Below, piece by piece: positions 15,302 to 23,882 of a stretch of DNA of 64,000 nt. The stretch's first letter is position 1; the number at the start of each line of letters is the position of its first letter. The notes beneath the pieces are model-generated. The model did not search any database. It saw only the letters and a list, made by a program, of their open reading frames with translations, and had not been told where the DNA came from. Source of the stretch: Rs1 sp036960485 (GTDB lineage Bacteria > Pseudomonadota > Gammaproteobacteria > Pseudomonadales > Balneatricaceae); the NCBI GenBank assembly GCA_036960485.1, contig JBALXS010000011.1, forward strand, positions 1-64,000. Reading direction: 5' to 3'. The position numbers and the translations under genes were made by a program.

Positions 15302-16204
15302 TCAAGTGCTGCACAACTCAACTAACGCTTCATTAATTTTTGTTTTCAATAGTTTACCGGCTGCTGACAATGGGCGGCTGTTGACGCTAATGAGTTTAAT
15401 AGGCTCATAAATTTGTGGCTCAAAAGGTTTATATATAATGTCTTTGCGCGACTCTATCGTGCGGATATGTTGCAAGTTGATCGCATCTATTAAAGTGACG
15501 CCGCACTGTTGTTCAACAAAAGCCAATGCATTTAGGCTGCCATTGACTTCAATACGCGGGTTAAAGGCTTGGCCAATATCGTTATACTGTGCTTTTTGCG
15601 TCTGATAGAGATCAGCATTTGGGCTGAATGTAATCCACTCTTCACTGGCAAAATCTTCTGCTGATACAACTGGCAATTGCGCTGCTTGGTGGTTAATGTG
15701 GACTGCGCAAAAGCAAGGTAAGTTAAAGGCAATTTCATCGTAATGGCCTTTGGCGTAATCTTTATCTATTAAGCCGATTTCAAACTGGCCAGAGGCCACT
15801 CCTTCACAAATATCACTAGAACCCAAAACTTGTAAACTCAATGCCAGCTCTGGGAATTGCTTAACAAAAGTACTGGTTAGCGTAGGTAGCAAACTATGTG
15901 CAGCAGAGAAAATACTAGCAATTTTCAGCTTACCCAATTGACCGTGTTTAGCTTTTTCAAAACTGTGCTCTAATCGAGTCATACTTTGCAATACGGTTAA
16001 GGTCTCGCGATGCAAATAGATAGCTTCAGGGGTTGGGTTTAAACGCCCTTTTGAGCGAAAAAAAAGCTGATAGCCAATCAAGTGCTCCAATGCCAGCAAC
16101 ATTTTACTCGCCGCGGGTTGACTAAAGCTCAGCCTCTGCGCTGCTTGTGATATTTTCCCAGTAATCATGATTTCATGAAATAATTTTAACTGCTTGATAT
16201 TCAT
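15302..16204 (-). CDS. LysR-family transcriptional regulator
   Basis: The 300-residue product has an N-terminal wHTH (about 1-60: MNIKQLKLFHEIMITGKISQ, then AAQRLSFSQPAASKMLLALE) and a C-terminal ligand-binding domain beginning GKLKIASIFSAAHSLLPTL. Regulators with NIKQLKLFHEIM...SQPAASKML resemble the group near amino-acid or polyamine oxidases. It is divergent from the FAD-dependent oxidase gene at 16404 (199-base gap), its most likely target. The orphan binding-protein gene at 14400 follows on the same strand and could also be in the regulon. Confidence 0.92.
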   Translation of the reverse strand: MNIKQLKLFHEIMITGKISQAAQRLSFSQPAASKMLLALEHLIGYQLFFRSKGRLNPTPEAIYLHRETLTVLQSMTRLEHSFEKAKHGQLGKLKIASIFSAAHSLLPTLTSTFVKQFPELALSLQVLGSSDICEGVASGQFEIGLIDKDYAKGHYDEIAFNLPCFCAVHINHQAAQLPVVSAEDFASEEWITFSPNADLYQTQKAQYNDIGQAFNPRIEVNGSLNALAFVEQQCGVTLIDAINLQHIRTIESRKDIIYKPFEPQIYEPIKLISVNSRPLSAAGKLLKTKINEALVELCST

Positions 16205-16403
16205 ATTTAACTCTAGCTGGTAGTGATTTTATATCGACAATCCACGCTAAACTTAAACGCGGCGTCAATCTTACCTTAAACCCATAACCTGAAGTTATAA
16301 AGTATTAACAATTATTCGCTTTTTTATATTTTTATTTTATTTATACTCAAAGGGTTATTTGCACCTATCTCGTTAAACCATTCACCGATGAGACAATATT
16401 TTT

Positions 16404-17699
16404 ATGAACTCACAAGCTACTTTTTCAAACACTCCTTTTTGGCATGATGATGTTGATTTATCTGTCACTACCACTCCCTTAGAGGCACTAAAAGACACGT
16501 TAGACATTGTTATTGTCGGCTCCGGTTTTACTGGGTTATCTGCTGCTTTAACACTCGCCCGTGCCGGTAAGTCAGTGACAATAATTGAAAAAAACAATAT
16601 TGCCAGTGGAGCAAGCTCACGCAATGGTGGATTGCTGGGGCCAAGTTTTCACAAATTGGGCATCCAAGGCTTAGTTAATGCGTTTGGTAACGAGACGGCG
16701 AATAATTTACTGAAAGAAAGTTTGCTCGGCTATGATTGGTTACTCAACTTCATTAAAGATGAGCAGATTGATTGTGACTTAAGACAATGCGGCCGTTTTC
16801 GCGGGGCCTTACAACCTGCACATTTCAAGCCGTTGGCAGAGCAAGCTGAGTCCTTTGCAAGTAAGCTTGATTATCCTGTCACTATTGTCGAAAAATCACA
16901 GCAGCATAGCGAAGTCGGCTCTGATCTTTATCATGGTGGGGTCGTATATGAAAAAGATGCGGCATTAAATCCTGCAAAGCTAGTGAAAGGTTTAATTCAA
17001 CGCTGCCAAGCGGCGGGTGTCACCTTTGTAGAGCAAACACAGGTCAGTGAGATTACGCAAAACTCCACAGGCTTTAGCTTAATCGCCAATACTCGTCTAC
17101 TTAAAGCATCGACATTGCTGATCGCCACCAATGGCTATACCGGCGCGGTTACACAGCAGCTGAAACGTAGGATTTTGCCGATCCGCTCATCTATGATTGC
17201 CACTGAGCCACTATCTGCAAGCTTAATCAACAGCATATCTCCGCGCCAACGTACCCATGGAGGAACCGATCGCCTAGTGTTTTACTACCGCACATCACCG
17301 GATGGCAAGCGCTTACTATTTGGTGGTAGAGCGTTGTCTTATAAAGATAAACCTCAAGAGTATTATGCTTTTTTACAGCATAATATGCGCACTTTATTCC
17401 CGCAGTTGCAAGAGGCTAAAATATCACATGCATGGTCGGGGTTAGTCGCTTATAGTTTTGACCATATTCCTCATTTAGGTGTACAAGATGGTATGTATTA
17501 CGCGATGGGTTATTGTGGATCAGGGGTTGCTCGCGCTAATTATTTAGGTCACAAAATAGCTTTGCAAATGCTTGGTAAAGAGGGCGCAACAGCTTTTGAT
17601 AACTTTGATTTTCCCAGCAAAGCACTCTATTCAGGTAATCCTTGGTTTATGCCATTTTTACTGCGCTGGCATAGTTTAGCCGATAAATGGGGCATGTGA
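16404..17699 (+). CDS. FAD-dependent amine/amino-acid oxidase (DAO family, PuuB-like)
   Basis: The 431-residue flavoprotein has the dinucleotide-binding motif IVIVGSGFTGLSAALTLARA at about residues 36-55, then an acidic end (IIEKNN) and SGASSRNGGLLGPSFH, the flavin-loop pattern of gamma-glutamylputrescine oxidase-type DAO proteins. Near the C-terminus HAWSGLVAYSFDHIPHLG and MGYCGSGVARANYLG match the PuuB-like second FAD contact. It should deaminate a primary or secondary amine or amino acid in the cytoplasm with FAD. No signal peptide is seen. It stands as a single plus-strand gene divergent from the LysR gene. The exact substrate is not known; polyamine or betaine-type compounds are plausible. 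Confidence 0.88.
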   Translation: MNSQATFSNTPFWHDDVDLSVTTTPLEALKDTLDIVIVGSGFTGLSAALTLARAGKSVTIIEKNNIASGASSRNGGLLGPSFHKLGIQGLVNAFGNETANNLLKESLLGYDWLLNFIKDEQIDCDLRQCGRFRGALQPAHFKPLAEQAESFASKLDYPVTIVEKSQQHSEVGSDLYHGGVVYEKDAALNPAKLVKGLIQRCQAAGVTFVEQTQVSEITQNSTGFSLIANTRLLKASTLLIATNGYTGAVTQQLKRRILPIRSSMIATEPLSASLINSISPRQRTHGGTDRLVFYYRTSPDGKRLLFGGRALSYKDKPQEYYAFLQHNMRTLFPQLQEAKISHAWSGLVAYSFDHIPHLGVQDGMYYAMGYCGSGVARANYLGHKIALQMLGKEGATAFDNFDFPSKALYSGNPWFMPFLLRWHSLADKWGM

Positions 17700-17767
17700 T
17701 TCGACCTACAACCACCCGGTTTCTGCAGTGCTCGTCATTTTAGCACGGGTGGCATTTAACTCGGCAT

Positions 17768-17802
17768 AAGTCATAAGTCATGGGTGATGGGTGATGGGTG
17801 AT
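17768..17802. repeat. 7-bp tandem repeats
   Basis: Five heptamers in perfect phase: AAGTCAT twice, then GGGTGAT three times. It lies about 70 bases after the oxidase stop codon. Other 7-base-phased stretches occur at 25217-25270 and around 49033, so this is part of a pattern in the window. Confidence 0.85.
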
Positions 17803-18252
17803 CAGCAAATAATTTAACTGATTTCTTTTTTACCTACAAGCACCCTCCTATCGTCGATTAATTCCACCGCAATACAAAGGGTTATGCGGCTGTGTAGTGG
17901 ATGAATGAGCCGTATTAAGATTTGCTTTACAAGCAATAAGCTATTCGGTTTACATTTATTATTAGACAGTAATATTGAATATAAAGGTATTATGATTTTA
18001 ATAAGTGGGTGTGTCTTGGCAGCAAATCTGCTGAGATCGAGCGCAAGTCATAGGGCCTTTCTCATTAGAAATGCTCACTATGATCGTTGTATGGTTAACG
18101 CAAAAGGCTACTCTGCTCTGAATTTTAGTTCAATATAACAAGTGTCCTATATTGCCACTGCTATATTGCTGCGATAATTTTAGAACTCGCTGCATAATTG
18201 CATGTAAGATTTAATGCTTTGCGATATTGGTAAATTTTGTAACACAACACCG
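17803..18252. other. 450-base gap with no supported gene
   Basis: I find no supported gene. A 77-codon plus-strand open frame at 17905-18138 has no ribosome-binding site and no recognisable domain. No convincing terminator was seen for the oxidase gene or for the binding-protein gene that ends at 18253 from the other side. Confidence 0.6.
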
Positions 18253-19065
18253 TTAGTGAGGCGTATCTTGTGAGTTATAGATATCAATCCAATCGATCTG
18301 CCCGTATTTATCAAGTATTTCCTGAAGCTCTCCACTTTTACGCATCAAGGGGATAGTTTTATTGATCTGATCAATAAAACTATCTGTACGTGCATTATCG
18401 CCGCAGGCGAAATACATCCCTACTAAAGGTTTAACCTCGCCAACGTTTTTGACTTTATTCAAGGATACTCCCATTGATTTTAACTGGCCCCGCATTATTA
18501 ACGGGCAAGATACGACAGTTTCAATGCGTTTATGGAATAACATTTTCATTTGTTGGGTCATCGCATGTTTGCCATGGGACAAAACGATCATCTTTGATTT
18601 GTGTTTCAAATAATCATCTAAAGGTCCATTATCATATCCCATACCTGCGATGGCGCCTAAAGTGATTGACACAAGCTGCTCTATATTTTGGTATTGAAAC
18701 TTAGATTCCGGTAAGGCGAATAATGTTGCTGCATGATATCCCCAGGGCTGATCAGGGAAAGAGAGGTAATTATGAGTATTAATTTTTGCGTTAACTACGC
18801 AGTCGATTTGACCCATCTTAGCTTGCTTTACGGCACGTGGGCGAGGCCCCATACTGTAAGTGACTGTGTGGCCGTATTTACTGAAAACTGCCTGAGCGAT
18901 TTCTATCATAAATCCAGGAGAGGCGTCATCCGGATTACCATTGAGCGGTGGGTGATACTCCCCCATCACTTTAATATTGTCCGCTGCTGCGGTGCCGACA
19001 AACAAAAGACAAAACATTAATGAAATAATACAGTATAAGCGCCGTGTTGAATTGATTAGACTCAT
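18253..19065 (-). CDS. periplasmic solute-binding protein (SBP_bac_3), orphan
   Basis: The 270-residue product has a signal peptide (MSLINSTRRLYCIISLMFCL then LFVGTAAA, cleavage after AAA). Its SBP family 3 body contains DDASPGFMIEIAQAVFSKYG and RAVKQAKMGQIDCVVNAKIN. The run FYFACG and the C-terminal GELQEILDKYGQIDW close the second lobe. These proteins bind amino acids or similar compounds, and some relatives serve as sensor-associated receptors. No transporter genes flank it. AGGAG lies 9 bases before the ATG. It is unlike the binding protein at 14400 beyond the shared fold. The ligand is unknown. Confidence 0.82.
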   Translation of the reverse strand: MSLINSTRRLYCIISLMFCLLFVGTAAADNIKVMGEYHPPLNGNPDDASPGFMIEIAQAVFSKYGHTVTYSMGPRPRAVKQAKMGQIDCVVNAKINTHNYLSFPDQPWGYHAATLFALPESKFQYQNIEQLVSITLGAIAGMGYDNGPLDDYLKHKSKMIVLSHGKHAMTQQMKMLFHKRIETVVSCPLIMRGQLKSMGVSLNKVKNVGEVKPLVGMYFACGDNARTDSFIDQINKTIPLMRKSGELQEILDKYGQIDWIDIYNSQDTPH

Positions 19066-19309
19066 GATGACTAGCTCCTGAATAAGTTCTCAACATCCAT
19101 CTTTATATAATTTAGAATTACACTCGTTTTATTCTAATCTAATTTAGTAATATAAACTAGATTCGAAAATTCACGCTCTTATTGAATCAAAAATCCCAGC
19201 TAGGGATTGCGTTGCATGGTATTGCCTAAATATGAGTGTTCTGGGTTTAATGCAAACGTTGCAACACAACCTCGCTTGCACTTTCCGATACCGTCTTCTA
19301 GGTACGTGG

Positions 19310-20227
19310 CTATTGTTCTTTTTTATCTAATTCATTAGCTATTTGCGACGCTAACCAGCTCATGAATTGCTCACTGGCAGGTTTTCTTTTAATACTTGGC
19401 TGTATCGCGTAATAACCAGCGTTCGAAGCCAACTTAAATTCTTTTAGCGCAACAAGCATACCCCTTTCAACCATTTCATCAACTAAACCATCCCAACCTA
19501 GGCCGACTCCTTGACCTGCTATAGCAGACTGTACTAATAAAGTGTAATTATTAAACGCCATCACTGAGTCGATCGGCTTAACTTTGCTGCGCCTACCAGC
19601 AAAAAACCTTTCCCAATCTAGCCACTTTGAATTAGCCCGATCTGTGAGCTTGAGTAGTGGTAATCCAGCCAGAATTTTATGGCTTTTGATAGCCCCTACT
19701 TTTGCATAAAAGCTGGGGCTACAAACAGGGTATACCTGTTCTTTAAACAGCAACATCGCATTCACAGGAAGACTATCGGCAAAAAAGATAGCAATATCTA
19801 TATCAGCGTTGACATCCACCGTCACTTCTTGCTCGCTAATCACCCTTACCTCTACGTCTGGGTGGAGTGCTCGGTAGTCATCTAAGCGAGGTAGTAGCCA
19901 ATAAGCCGCAAAAGCATAATCCATAGCGACATTTAGCACAGGTTTTTTTTGCGCTAGCTGCAACTTTTCAATGCTATTTGCAATGTCATTTAAGTTCAGC
20001 TGCACTATTGATAGTAGCTGTTTACCTGCCGTTGTTAGCTCAATTCCCCGATGAACTCGCTCAAATAGCGTCAATGCTAAATTCTGCTCTAAGTTGCGCA
20101 TTAGCTGACTAACAGCTGACTGAGTCGAACCTAATTCTTTTGCAGCAGCGGTAAAACCCAATAACCGACCTGCGGATTCAAACACAATTAAACTTTGGTT
20201 TGAAGGTAATCTATCTCGAAGTAACAT
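19310..20227 (-). CDS. LysR-family regulator of choline-sulfate utilisation
   Basis: This 305-residue LysR regulator has an N-terminal wHTH (VFESAGRLLGFTAAAKELGS, then TQSAVSQLMRNLEQNL) and a GcvA-like ligand domain (VLNVAMDYAFAAYWLLPRLD). It is divergent from the choline sulfatase gene (136-base gap). In other bacteria the same trio (LysR 'choline sulfate-utilisation transcription factor', choline sulfatase, choline-binding protein) is a recognised cluster, so the assignment rests on sequence type plus context. The inducer may be choline sulfate or choline. The usual betI repressor is not in the window. Confidence 0.88.
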   Translation of the reverse strand: MLLRDRLPSNQSLIVFESAGRLLGFTAAAKELGSTQSAVSQLMRNLEQNLALTLFERVHRGIELTTAGKQLLSIVQLNLNDIANSIEKLQLAQKKPVLNVAMDYAFAAYWLLPRLDDYRALHPDVEVRVISEQEVTVDVNADIDIAIFFADSLPVNAMLLFKEQVYPVCSPSFYAKVGAIKSHKILAGLPLLKLTDRANSKWLDWERFFAGRRSKVKPIDSVMAFNNYTLLVQSAIAGQGVGLGWDGLVDEMVERGMLVALKEFKLASNAGYYAIQPSIKRKPASEQFMSWLASQIANELDKKEQ

Positions 20228-20323
20228 TAGTTCAACTTATGTAATTGATTAGTTTTTAGCTAGTTTACAAAGCTTTATAAAATAGGCAATTTAATCTTTA
20301 AATATTTGCAGGTTTATCTGTTG

Positions 20324-20339
20324 AGCAGCATATGCTGCT
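20324..20339. promoter_or_regulatory. 16-bp perfect palindrome upstream of betC
   Basis: AGCAGCATATGCTGCT is its own reverse complement and lies 24 bases before the betC start codon, in the divergent gap with the LysR gene. It is an operator candidate. Its symmetry fits a dimeric repressor better than the T-N11-A LysR consensus, so the binding protein is uncertain. Confidence 0.5.
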
Positions 20340-20363
20340 TGACAAATTAATAAGGAAAACACG

Positions 20364-21896
20364 ATGTCCCCCAAACAACCAAACATTTTATTTATCATGG
20401 CAGATCAGCTCGCCGCGCCTGTTTTAAAGGCTTATGGCGGAAAAATAGCTAAAACGCCTCACTTAGACAAGCTCAGCAAAGGCGGGGTTACTTTTGAAAG
20501 TGCCTATTGCAACAGCCCGCTTTGTGCTCCAAGTCGCTACGTATTAATGACCGGCCAACTACCCAGTAAAATAGGCGCTTGGGATAACGCGGCCGAATTG
20601 CCAGCTGACATTCCAACTTATGCACACTACCTGCGCCATGCCGGTTATAAAACAGCATTATCGGGAAAAATGCACTTTTGCGGTCCCGACCAATTGCACG
20701 GTTTTGAGCAGCGCTTAACAACTGATATTTATCCAGCGGATTACGGCTGGTTCCCCGATTGGAAAGATCCACAATCGCGCCCAACTTGGTATCACAATAT
20801 GTCGTCAGTGACGCAAGCAGGCCCAACCTTGCGTACCAATCAACTCGACTTTGATGACGAAGTTGTTTTTCATGCAAAACGTTACTTGTTCGATCGCGCT
20901 AGAGAAGCAAATAACGATGAGGCACGCCCTTTTTGCTTAACAGTATCTATGACTCACCCACATGACCCTTATGCTATTCCTAAAGAATATTGGGATCGCT
21001 ATGAAGATGATGAAATCGAATTGCCTTCATTTGAAATTGCTGATGAAGATCAAGATCCACATTCAAAACGTCTTTTAGATGTCTATCAAATGGATAGAAG
21101 TGAAATCAGTGATCAACAGATTCGTAATGCACGTCGTGCCTACTATGGTGCCATAAGCTATGTAGATGATCGTATCGGTGAAATGTTACAGGTACTTGAA
21201 GATTCAGGACTGGATGAAAACACTATCGTGGTTTTCTCAGGAGATCATGGCGATATGTTAGGCGAGCGCGGTCTTTGGTACAAAATGAGCTATTTCGAGT
21301 GGTCTGCTAGAGTTCCAATGCTGGTTTATGCGCCCAAGTTATTCAAAGCTGGACGTGTTTCTCAAAGCGTATCGACTATGGATTTACTACCTACTTTTGC
21401 AGAGTTGGCCAACCAGGGAAAGGCGCCAGATTATGCGATGCCTATCGACGGTCGCTCACTCATTCCCCATCTCAAAGGCCAACCCACCCATGATGAGGTA
21501 ATCGGTGAATACATGGGAGAAGGTGCGATTGCGCCGCTATTTATGATTCGTCGCGCCCAGTACAAGTATATTTGCTCAGCACCAGACCCAGATCAATTAT
21601 TCGATTTAAGCCAAGATCCACAAGAGCGAAACAACCTTACAAATAGCACTGAACACACTCAGCTTTTAGCCGCATTTAGAAGTGAAGCAGAGCAGCGTTG
21701 GGACAGTGAAGAAATCACTGAGCAAGTTATTATCAGTCAACAGCGACGACGCTTAATTGCCCAAGCACATAAATTAGGAGAAACACCGCATTGGGATCAT
21801 CAACCTATTTTTGATGCTAGCCAAATGTATATGCGAAACCACATTGACCTTGATGATTTAGAGGCTAATGCGCGTTATCCACGCGTCAAAAAATAG
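20364..21896 (+). CDS. betC: choline-sulfatase
   Basis: The 510-residue sulfatase of alkaline-phosphatase fold matches choline-sulfatase. The start NILFIMADQLAAPVLKAYGG holds the metal Asp14. CAPSR at residues 54-58 is the sulfatase signature in which Cys54 becomes formylglycine. A second metal site is in FSGDHGDMLGERGLWYKMSY. HCxPD-like ligand positions and the C-terminal tail (HWDHQPIFDASQMYMRNHID) are choline-sulfatase-specific. It hydrolyses choline-O-sulfate to choline and sulfate in the cytoplasm, giving choline for glycine betaine synthesis or carbon. AAGGAAA precedes the ATG. The choline-binding protein gene follows after 21 bases. A formylglycine-generating maturase must be encoded elsewhere. 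Confidence 0.95.
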   Translation: MSPKQPNILFIMADQLAAPVLKAYGGKIAKTPHLDKLSKGGVTFESAYCNSPLCAPSRYVLMTGQLPSKIGAWDNAAELPADIPTYAHYLRHAGYKTALSGKMHFCGPDQLHGFEQRLTTDIYPADYGWFPDWKDPQSRPTWYHNMSSVTQAGPTLRTNQLDFDDEVVFHAKRYLFDRAREANNDEARPFCLTVSMTHPHDPYAIPKEYWDRYEDDEIELPSFEIADEDQDPHSKRLLDVYQMDRSEISDQQIRNARRAYYGAISYVDDRIGEMLQVLEDSGLDENTIVVFSGDHGDMLGERGLWYKMSYFEWSARVPMLVYAPKLFKAGRVSQSVSTMDLLPTFAELANQGKAPDYAMPIDGRSLIPHLKGQPTHDEVIGEYMGEGAIAPLFMIRRAQYKYICSAPDPDQLFDLSQDPQERNNLTNSTEHTQLLAAFRSEAEQRWDSEEITEQVIISQQRRRLIAQAHKLGETPHWDHQPIFDASQMYMRNHIDLDDLEANARYPRVKK

Positions 21897-21917
21897 CAAT
21901 AACAACAGAGATGAATC

Positions 21918-22880
21918 ATGAAAAAAATACTCCATGAATCTAAACTAGTTAGAGTCATAACACCAATCATATTACTCACAGCTCTTGCCAACAGTGCCCA
22001 AGCTGCTGAGAATACTTGCCAAACCGTGCACTTTACTGACCCTGGGTGGACTGATATAAGTTCTACAAACGCCTTAGCCAGTGTTGTGCTAGAGGGCTTA
22101 GGCTATACAAGCAAGATCAGCACTCTTGCTGTACCTATAGGCTTTGAAGGCATGAAAAACAATGAAGTAGATGTCTTTTTAGGAAACTGGATGCCCGCTC
22201 AGCAAACGTTTATTGAGCAGTACAGTAAAGATGACGCCATTGATGTTATTGGGGCTAATCTAACAGGTGCGAAATTCACTTTAGCGGTTCCAAAATACCT
22301 TTATGATGCCGGAATTACTGATTTTTCTGATTTAATATCCGCACCAAAGAAATTCAAAAAACGCATCTACGGTATTGAAGCTGGCGCACCCGCGAATCAA
22401 CTGTTGCAGAAAATGATAGATAGCGGCGACTTTGGCCTCAAGCAATGGAGCTTAGTTGAATCTGGCGAGCAGGGCGTTCTCAGCCAAGTGAAGCGTGCTA
22501 TAAAGCGCAAAGAGCACATAGCATTTCTCGCATGGGAACCGCACCCAATGAATAGTAATTTCGAACTCTCGTATTTAACAGGGGGTGATAAGTACTTTGG
22601 CGCTAATTTTGGCGGAGCTACTATTCAAACAGTGACTCGCAGAGATTATCAAACCACTTGCCCGAATGTAGGTAAGCTTTTGAACAATTTAAAATTCACT
22701 TTGAAAATGGAAAATCAAATGATGAGTTATATTCTCGATGATGCAATGTCTCCCGACCAAGCCGCACGCAAATGGCTCACAGCTAACCCAAGTGTATTAC
22801 CTAACTGGCTAAAGGGTGTACAGACTATTGATAATAAGGATGGCTTAAAGTCGGTAAATTCCAACTTGGGACTTAAATAA
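21918..22880 (+). CDS. choX: choline ABC transporter substrate-binding protein
   Basis: This 320-residue protein has a signal peptide (hydrophobic IILLTALANSAQA, cleavage after AQA) and the OpuAC-type fold of choline-binding proteins. VHFTDPGWTDISSTNALASV and NNEVDVFLGNWMPAQQTF contain aromatic residues of the kind used to cage quaternary ammonium (Trp in DPGWTD, Trp in GNWMPAQ). FLAWEPHPMN supplies a further Trp. It would deliver choline, and possibly choline sulfate, to an ABC permease/ATPase (choW and choV) that is not in the window. It is 21 bases after betC and surely cotranscribed. Length is standard. Confidence 0.92.
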   Translation: MKKILHESKLVRVITPIILLTALANSAQAAENTCQTVHFTDPGWTDISSTNALASVVLEGLGYTSKISTLAVPIGFEGMKNNEVDVFLGNWMPAQQTFIEQYSKDDAIDVIGANLTGAKFTLAVPKYLYDAGITDFSDLISAPKKFKKRIYGIEAGAPANQLLQKMIDSGDFGLKQWSLVESGEQGVLSQVKRAIKRKEHIAFLAWEPHPMNSNFELSYLTGGDKYFGANFGGATIQTVTRRDYQTTCPNVGKLLNNLKFTLKMENQMMSYILDDAMSPDQAARKWLTANPSVLPNWLKGVQTIDNKDGLKSVNSNLGLK

Positions 22881-23024
22881 ATCAAGTTATGCCGCCAAGC
22901 TTATTTGGTTACTGGATAATATCTAGGTTTCTAGGATTAGCTTTAAAGGTACTTATTATCCCAAAGAGATGATGCGAAAAGTAGCTATCCAGTGTTATGA
23001 AATAGTGATGTATTCGGCAAATAC

Positions 23025-23069
23025 TTAAAATATTTAAAATATTTAAAATATTTAAAATATTTAAAATAA
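23025..23069. repeat. 9-bp AT-rich tandem repeat
   Basis: TTAAAATAT is repeated four times exactly, with a fifth copy ending AA instead of AT. It sits 145 bases after the choX stop and directly before a strong stem-loop. Slippage-prone low-complexity DNA; a role in transcript end processing is possible but not shown. Confidence 0.9.
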
Positions 23070-23077
23070 ATGCAATC

Positions 23078-23125
23078 AAAAGTACTGCTGTTTCGTTAGT
23101 GTTATGAACAGCAGTACTTTTGGTT
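23078..23125. terminator. strong stem-loop, terminator-like
   Basis: AAAAGTACTGCTGTT (23078-23092) and AACAGCAGTACTTTT (23107-23121) form a perfect 15-bp stem around a 14-base loop, with A and T tracts at the two ends. It can act as a factor-independent terminator in either direction; the betC-choX transcript is the obvious client. Confidence 0.8.
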
Positions 23126-23142
23126 TATCTGTTCGCCGTTTA

Positions 23143-23291
23143 AACATGTGAGCAAGCCCCTAATCTAATCTGAGGGGACTTGTGATAAACATTACTTTTT
23201 TAATGAGTTTTGCAGACCAAAAATAGCTTTTACATTCGTTATAAAAAGAGTTTATTATAAGACAGGTAGGTTACGGGTTTGCTCACATGTT
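23143..23291. mobile_element. possible MITE: 149-bp unit with 24-bp terminal inverted repeats
   Basis: AACATGTGAGCAAGCCCCTA then ATCT (23143-23166) is inverted at 23268-23291 as AGGTTACGGGTTTGCTCACA then TGTT, with 21 of 24 positions matching. The interior is AT-rich and has no gene. Size and ends suit a miniature inverted-repeat element, but no clear target-site duplication is visible, so a paired long-range operator or cruciform remains possible. Confidence 0.45.
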
Positions 23292-23362
23292 ACCCATTTT
23301 CAAACTAAGCTTAACTGGCTAGTTTTCATTTTGTATTATTAGGTTGTTGTTAAACTACTGTT

Positions 23363-23881
23363 ATGTTTGAAACATTCTGGCCCAGCCACAAAGTTACTTT
23401 CGATGAAACGTTGTTAAACGACCTATATCGCTACGCCCTTTCTCTTACACATGAAGAACACCAAGCATATGATTTATTACAAAGCTGCTGCGAAAAAGCT
23501 TTAACTAAAAAAATTGATCAGCAAAGCTTAAAACCTTACATGTTTCGCATCATACGCAACCAGTTTATCGATCAATACCGGCGCAATAAGCTAGAACTGG
23601 TGGTAGATAGTGACTTTAGTGCGCAAGAGAAAATTAATGAGCAAACCACTCTGCAAGATCTCGAACAAATAGCTATAGATAAGCAACATGTCGCATTGAT
23701 TTTAAACAAACTAGATTACCAAGATAGAGAACTACTCTACCTTTGGGCAGTTGAAGGCATCACCATGCAAGAATTGGCTGAGCGTACCAACACCCCAAGA
23801 GGCACTTTATTAGCGCGTTTAAGTAGGTTAAAAAAACGTTTGAAAAAACAATACTCGCACTTAATCGATCAGGTTTCATAG
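23363..23881 (+). CDS. ECF-type RNA polymerase sigma factor
   Basis: The 172-residue product has the two ECF domains. Sigma region 2 (about 15-80) includes AYDLLQSCCEKAL and the -10 recognition helix MFRIIRNQFIDQYRRNKLE. Region 4 (about 110-170) includes LLYLWAVEGITMQELAERTN and TPRGTLLARLSRLKKRLKKQ. It binds core RNA polymerase and would direct a small regulon. The next gene, one base after its stop, encodes a membrane protein of the anti-sigma kind, so the pair is translationally coupled and probably co-regulated. The inducing signal and target promoter are unknown. No ribosome-binding site is strong. Confidence 0.92.
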   Translation: MFETFWPSHKVTFDETLLNDLYRYALSLTHEEHQAYDLLQSCCEKALTKKIDQQSLKPYMFRIIRNQFIDQYRRNKLELVVDSDFSAQEKINEQTTLQDLEQIAIDKQHVALILNKLDYQDRELLYLWAVEGITMQELAERTNTPRGTLLARLSRLKKRLKKQYSHLIDQVS

Positions 23882-23882
23882 T

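Noticed and set aside
17905..18138. Plus-strand 77-codon frame between the oxidase and the binding-protein gene
   Set aside because: No ribosome-binding site, no family pattern and no neighbour support.
20339..20368. Sigma-70 promoter starting at TTGACA near 20339
   Set aside because: A -10 box at the usual distance would fall on the betC start codon.
23143..23291. Intact insertion sequence
   Set aside because: No transposase frame lies between the inverted repeats, so at most a MITE is present.
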